In this document: one piece after another, positions 58,894 through 64,000 of the stretch
Layout of the letters: the number at the start of each line of letters is the position of its first letter
Numbering within the stretch: position 1 is the stretch's first letter
Assembly (NCBI GenBank): GCA_014529385.2
Contig: CM043970.1
Location: 69,650,567-69,714,566 of the forward strand
Origin: Adiantum capillus-veneris
Taxonomy: Eukaryota > Streptophyta > Polypodiopsida > Polypodiales > Pteridaceae
Direction of reading: 5' to 3'
Length of the DNA stretch: 64,000 nucleotides
Program-made: the position numbers and the translations under genes
The notes under the pieces: model-generated
The model's input: only the letters and a program-made list of their open reading frames with translations
Database searches by the model: none
Told to the model about the DNA's origin: nothing

Positions 58894-60649
58894 TTTCCCT
58901 TTTCGATAGCTTATGTATGAAGTCCTCTTCACCCTGGGTGAAGTCACCCTTCACACTTGAACTGTCTTCTGTTCACTTGCTTCTTAGTAGGAGATGGTGC
59001 CTGCTTTTTTGCCTATGAGAATCACTCCTTAGGAAGGCTTGGGGGTTGCTTAATTTTGCCCTTGGGAATAGGTGAGGGCATACCATGGAAGCCTTGCGGA
59101 CCCAAAAGGGCCACAAACTCAATTGAATGGATTTTGATGTCTAGCGGTTGCTCCAAAACAGTGTTGCGAAGTGCGCATGTGAGGCAAACCCAAAGCGAGT
59201 TTTCAATTTGATTAAGGGCCTTGTTAAAATCCAACCACTATCCCAAAATAGGATGCTTGGGCCTACAACCTCTTGGAGGTCAACACCCTAAAGTTTGCAA
59301 GTTACACCAACACGCCATGGTGCCTTGTGTATGTGTGGAAGCCTGAACACTGAGATTTGTTTTTTGTTTCTGGGTTTGCATAGAATGATTAGATAATTAG
59401 AACTCCTCCAAATGAGATGAGTAAGGGCTCATTTGAAAGTCCTTGAAGCACACTTCTCTTAGTTTCAATCAATTGCAGAGCGTATCCTAAGTGGGAAGGA
59501 TTATTGCAAATGACAAAGGAAGAAAAACAAGAAAAATGTATTGATTGCAATGATAATTTCTAATCAAGAATTAACCTTTTTGCTAGCCAAGAGAGTAGTA
59601 GCTAAAAAGAGCCCGAAAACATGGCACTCAGATTAACTAGAGAAACACTAATCTTGATCAAACTATTGATCTAGTGAGATCGGAATGTATAATCTCTATC
59701 GAGCTCCGATAACATTTGTAGAGATTAGGGAGGATAAAATAGTAAATTATTCATAGCACGAGCACAATAATCAACACTTGAGTGTACACTAGGGGTTGGA
59801 GTAGAGTGTAGACAAGAGAGTTCAAAGAGTCTCATTATATAGAGCTAATGTAGGCATCTCATCTAGAAAAATCCACTTGTGAGCTCGTTTGATGCTCTTT
59901 CATGCCACTTTAGGAACCCTTCTACTAAATTTAAGTGAGTCTACACCCTCTAGAAATTCCCCCTCATGGGTAACTAGACCCTTTAGGTGTCTTTTCCACA
60001 TGCTACCACATGATTTCTACCACCTAGGCGTCCAATAGACAAAAGGTGCTACACATAAGCATCCAATAGACAAGAGTTGTTACACACAAGCATGGGATAA
60101 AGCCCATAAACCTATGGTATTTGACTGAACCCAAGCCAACAATAACCATGATGATCCCCTTGCTTGAGATGTGAAAGTCTTATCCTACCATGTTCTATAT
60201 TCCATGACCCCTTGCCACACTAGTCCTTTGCTTAGATCTTTTGTACAACTACAAATTATGTCCTTAACATATTTCCTAACTTCATATTGAGTGATGGTTA
60301 TCTTGTATGCCACTTTGTGATGAATGCTCTTTTGTATGCCAAGTCCTATTAGTTAATAAACACAAATGCCTTTTTTGTTTTTCTTTAACCATAGATCTTA
60401 TGTTGAAGGACATTGCCAATTGCTAAGTCAAAACATTAGGAACAAACCTAAGGCTTGCCATAGATATATCTCATACGGGCATGGGAGAGGCAATCAAAGG
60501 CCCCCATAAATCTAGGGGCCTCACATCAATTGAACATTGTAGATCTTATTACGGAAGAAAACACAGAGTACAAAAGTAAACCCAAGTTCCCACTCCGCTA
60601 CCAAATAGTTCCATGCCAAAACGCAAACTAAAGACATCTACATTCCACA
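58892..60649. other. No gene seen
   Basis: No long frame, domain or repeat boundary recognised. A minus-strand 70-residue frame (59022-59234) is unassigned. Confidence 0.5.
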
Positions 60650-60845
60650 AAAAATGTGCGCAGCGATATGGTTAGAGCACATGACTCTCATCCCCGAGGT
60701 TCTGGGTTCAATCCTCCGGAGTGGGAGGGGACAAGGGAGGCAAAGTAAACTTAGGTACCCAGGTTTATATGAGTTTACTTTCCTCAAGATCTACAATGCT
60801 CAATCATCCCACCGCAGATCCCACCCCCTTGCATGCCTAGTTTAG
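60650..60845 (+). mobile_element. tRNA-derived SINE-like sequence
   Basis: ATGGTTAGAGCAC (from about 60668) resembles a pol III A box, and GGGTTCAATCC (about 60705) a B box, spaced about 30-40 bp as in a tRNA. The anticodon arm does not fold into a normal tRNA stem and no aminoacyl end is present. The tail runs into unrelated sequence, so a SINE head or tRNA pseudogene is likelier than a tRNA gene. Confidence 0.5.
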
Positions 60846-61072
60846 GCAAGGCTTGGTGTACTAGATTTTTCAGGGAGTTCTTTAACAAGATCACGAACAA
60901 ATGTTAATTTCCTAATACGATAGTGTGACTACTAGGTAAGAAACATACACCAACATTTACTAAGATAAAGATTTGGAAAGTGAGGATGTTTGCTGCAATA
61001 AACACGATATACACTTGTTGAGAAAGTTTGTTGTCCATTATAATGCGATTCAATGTATATATGAACATGTCC

Positions 61073-62473
61073 CTAACCTCTTTCTTGGTGCATCAAGGCC
61101 TTATCCTCCTCTTTGCCTGTGGAAAACTGTATCCACTCTTTCCTCTTGACATATTCTATACAAGGGTAAAGCAGGAACCCTATGAATGCAACCACAAAGG
61201 AAATTATGACCACCTTTAAGGTGGAGATGACCATCACCAATATAATCAAAACTGTAGGCGGTATACACATAAGAACGCATGCCATAAACCCAATTGGTAT
61301 TTTGTAGGGACGATGTTTGTCACCTTTAAACTTCCTCAGCCATAGAAAAGCTGCAAACTCAGCAATCATACCAAAACAATACAAGTAATTCTCAGCCGCA
61401 ATTATCTCTTTGAAGCTCAAGGATGAAAGGAGAAGAACACCTGACGCAGATGCGAGAATGCCGAAGGAAGGGGTACCATGTGCAGACCGAGTGGCAAAAA
61501 CTCGCGGCAGCATCCCGCCCTCTGCCATGCCGAGAAGCTGAAAAGAGTCACTACTCATCTCAGCTTCGAACAGTCCCATATTTGACATTGCCGCTGCGAT
61601 CTCCATCCACCATCCTAGCCATGCACCTCCAAGCCCCATTGCAATATTTGCGAAGTACCCATCACTCCAATCACTTCTTACAACATTGGTTGCACCGGTC
61701 CCGGCCAACAGAGGCACGATGTAACCACCCATGACCAAAACAAGCGCATAGAGCAATGCCTTCGGTAGTGTGCGTTCGACATTATCCACCTCCTCGACAA
61801 GGGTGCTCACCGAATCCCAATAGTTCAGATTCCAAAACAATGTGTTGAGGTATGTCGTCCAATCAACAGTTGCAAAATCAATTGCGAACCAGCGGGTTGG
61901 ATTTAGCTTTGGAATCGCACAAAGTGCCATTACAAGGAAAGGGAGCAAGGAGAATATTCCCAAACATACAGCAATATTTCCAACTATAGCGAGCCCTCTG
62001 TAATTCAAGTAAGTAAGAGCTGCGGTCAAGACGATTACCGCCATCACTCTCACAGGTCCCGATGCTACAGCAGGGACAAATGCCTTGAGGTAGTCCAGAA
62101 AGAGAACTGGATAAAGAGCATTGTCGATAACGCCACTCAACCATTTCCACCATCCCTGCTGAAAGCCCCAAAATGGCCCAAAAGCTTCTTGTATCCACAC
62201 AACATAGCCCCCATTCTCAGGAAACATAGTGCCCAGCTCTGCTGTGATGAAAGCTTCGGGGATGCTCCATATGAAAGGGAACACGCAGAATCCGATGATA
62301 GCTAAGAGTGGGCCACCTGCCTGCACTGAATCTTCGATGCCAAATGGGCCTCCTGATACCTCATAGAAGATGAGAAAGACAAGTGAAAGAAGAGATAAGC
62401 TTTGTCGTTTGTGCGGAGATGAGCGAAGTAGAGGTTCTTTATTCCACTGCCATCGAAGAGGGGCCTCACCCAT
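61073..62473 (-). CDS. Polyamine transporter, PUT/LAT family (APC superfamily)
   Basis: A 466-residue intact, single-exon frame and the best host gene of the window. It belongs to the amino acid-polyamine-organocation permeases. Plant members are proton-coupled importers of putrescine, spermidine and spermine (and paraquat) in the plasma, ER or Golgi membrane. The sequence shows [20 protein letters not shown] (residues 31-50, first membrane segment with the GGPxG motif), [20 protein letters not shown] (85-104), YLNYRG (155-160) and [27 protein letters not shown] (214-240), all typical of plant PUT proteins. About eleven or twelve hydrophobic segments can be counted, ending near residue 440 before a charged tail ([13 protein letters not shown]). 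Length and lack of introns fit the family. The start at 62473 leaves a short basic cytosolic tail; no better upstream Met is in frame. Confidence 0.93.
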   Translation of the reverse strand: MGEAPLRWQWNKEPLLRSSPHKRQSLSLLSLVFLIFYEVSGGPFGIEDSVQAGGPLLAIIGFCVFPFIWSIPEAFITAELGTMFPENGGYVVWIQEAFGPFWGFQQGWWKWLSGVIDNALYPVLFLDYLKAFVPAVASGPVRVMAVIVLTAALTYLNYRGLAIVGNIAVCLGIFSLLPFLVMALCAIPKLNPTRWFAIDFATVDWTTYLNTLFWNLNYWDSVSTLVEEVDNVERTLPKALLYALVLVMGGYIVPLLAGTGATNVVRSDWSDGYFANIAMGLGGAWLGWWMEIAAAMSNMGLFEAEMSSDSFQLLGMAEGGMLPRVFATRSAHGTPSFGILASASGVLLLSSLSFKEIIAAENYLYCFGMIAEFAAFLWLRKFKGDKHRPYKIPIGFMACVLMCIPPTVLIILVMVISTLKVVIISFVVAFIGFLLYPCIEYVKRKEWIQFSTGKEEDKALMHQERG

Positions 62474-63618
62474 CAGGAGGTATGGCAGAAATACTGTCGA
62501 GGAGCGAAGCCGAGCTCAAGACGAGAGGGTGCACAGAATTTGATGGCTTAAATGTGCTGCTTCATGAGGAAAGGCAGCATCTTTCACAAACAGCTTTCCG
62601 TCATGCAGTCCCAAAGGACTGCAATGAGATCGAATTTCTAAGAAATCTTACAGAAAGTATACACTAGGGTTAACAGAAAGTATGGAGTAGGTCAGATCGA
62701 CGTGAAACAAGCAGAAAGCTTACGCTTTGTAAAAGGAGCTATTTGAGCATATGGCGCGCCAAGGAGATCAATGCACAGAGAGAAACTGGGTCATCGGCAC
62801 GCCATAGCCACAGCCGCAGCTTCAAATGAAGCCTGTTGCATCGACACCGCTACTTGATACTATATTTGTAACAACAAGTGCTTTACTTTTATCAGCACAG
62901 AAGTCCTGGTTCGAATATCAGACTGGACTTATTTTAGACCGCAGCAGAGTATGTCTAGCTATCTTGATTGGATGGAAAGTGAGGGGATCCCTCTTAAAGG
63001 GTGGGCACATGCTAGGTTCTCCAAGCCGTTGCACTCTGACGTGGCATCAAGTTTCCAGCTGTTGCGGTTTCTGCGTGAAAGTAGGGCAGTGGACACACTT
63101 GGCCGCTGCGTCAGCAAATATCCCAGGAATTTTTTTGCCTTCGCCACCAAGCAAGAGACCTGACTTTGCGCATAAAATACTGCTTTTTTGGTTATCATTT
63201 GCACGTAATGGTTCTAGCGGATTCATCCGTAAAATGTGGGATTGAGAAGTCAGGCAGGCGCTCAGCCACATTTGTGCACCCTTTCAATGCACTCAGATTC
63301 CATACCGCAAACCCATTGCCTTTTCTAGCTCCTTGTCATTCGTAACAAAAAGTTGTAGCCTCATGTCAAATGAATAGCTAGAGAGCTCATGTTTATCTCA
63401 TCGACTACTAGTTAGTGGGATCAAGAGCTCAAGTTGTTGAAGGTCAAAACCAACCTGCTAAATATGTTAGTCGCCTAAATACGAATGGGTGCAACTCAAA
63501 TGCTTCATAATACGAGCATTTGTGTCTCTACGTACATTGTTGTGATGCTCAACGTCTACAACGAGAGAAAGCAAAGAATAATGGGTTTACCAAATTTTAG
63601 GGAAAGTGTGACACAGCT
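62474..63618. other. Upstream flank of the transporter gene
   Basis: The promoter and 5' leader of the PUT gene would lie here. Several overlapping frames of 70-139 residues on both strands show no known domain. No TATA box could be assigned with confidence. Confidence 0.4.
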
Positions 63619-64000
63619 TGTAATGGAAATGGACTATGAACATTGAGAAGAATGGAATTAAGAAAAATGTAGTGCAATTTTTTGCAAGAGAGAGAATTTA
63701 GAGAACTTGACGACAATTGAGGACCGGATTTATGTGGAGCCGGTCCCCCCTCCAAAAGGCTTTTGTATTATAGCTTCTCCCATAAAGAGAGACTTGGTAC
63801 AATACACGCTTTGTCTTCCTTGAGATCTTGATGGTGCAATGAAGATAGAGAGTTTCCTGCACCACAATTATGCCCGTAACTTAGCTAAATGAAAGCATTA
63901 ACTTGTCCTTGGCTTCAGTCCCAAGACCTCAAACACCTTCAAAGGTGGAGAGAGCTAGCAGAGAATGAGGGTAGGGAAGAGGAAGAAGAAGTATTCTTAC
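63619..64000 (-). repeat. LTR of the A/B gypsy family at the right edge
   Basis: In minus orientation it ends CATTACA at 63619 and matches the LTRs of A and B and the solo LTR through GGACCGG...CCGGTCC (63721-63746) up to the edge. The next bases (below 63619) are not a primer site, so it is a 3' LTR or a solo LTR; the rest lies outside the window. Confidence 0.8.

Noticed and set aside
60654-60735. Functional tRNA gene
   Set aside because: A- and B-box-like motifs are present, but the anticodon stem and acceptor stem do not pair.
61423-61734. Plus-strand frame of 103 residues inside the transporter gene
   Set aside because: Antisense shadow of the well-conserved PUT coding sequence.

Overview
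The window is nuclear DNA of a land plant with a transposon-rich genome. The evidence is Ty3/gypsy and Ty1/copia LTR retrotransposons of plant type with tRNA-Met-like primer sites, a CACTA-type transposon end, many long GA/CT/CA/GT microsatellites, and one intact plant gene for a polyamine transporter of the PUT/LAT family. Nothing fixes the lineage; a large-genome vascular plant (for example a fern or gymnosperm) is a guess. Almost every long open frame belongs to a decayed transposon. Only two stretches look like host genes: a single-exon polyamine transporter (61073-62473, minus) and, much less surely, an EAR-motif protein (48071-48820, minus).

Layout. 1-9133: gypsy element A (minus strand, running off the left edge), split between gag and protease by a complete non-autonomous LTR element I (2948-6819, 5-bp target duplication CCCCA). 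9134-14165: no genes; microsatellite, poly-C and small tandem duplications. 14170-15893: degraded gypsy-like element G (minus) with gag, an extra frame upstream of gag and a primer site. 17790-18215: isolated retropepsin fragment. 19980-22784: element F (minus) with primer site, an extra ORF upstream of gag, then gag. 23636-24198: gypsy protease-RT linker fragment E, cut by a complete copia element D (24199-29364, plus, TSD AGTGC). 29471-31491: LTR-like repeats. 31492-34326: copia element C (minus, 5' truncated). 34860-36310: about ten copies of a hairpin-forming tandem repeat. 36388-37161: coiled-coil plus LINE-ORF1-like pseudogene. 37274-37982: microsatellite block. 38078-38283: right end of a CACTA element sitting in the 5' LTR of gypsy element B (38284-45085, plus). 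The 3' LTR of B is split by a 1337-bp element with TTAA duplications and inverted ends (43415-44751). 45086-48070: no genes, but a 112-bp foldback at 47655. 51975-57975: LTR element H (minus, TSD TGCTA), which itself carries a 1.6-kb solo LTR of the A/B family (TSD ATTGG). 58065-58640: copia gag remnant. 60650-60845: SINE-like sequence. 61073-62473: transporter gene. 63619-64000: another A/B-family LTR at the right edge.

The window is a record of nested insertions: I in A, D in E, the TTAA element and the CACTA element in B, and the solo LTR in H. Most in-frame stops in the dead polyproteins are explained by C-to-T changes (CAG to TAG, CAA to TAA, CGA to TGA), as expected for long-term cytosine methylation of silenced elements. 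The points most worth following are the TTAA-flanked element, the hairpin tandem array, the extra ORF shared by G and F upstream of gag, the 48-bp-arm foldback, and the two unequal LTRs of H with their unidentified internal coding sequence.
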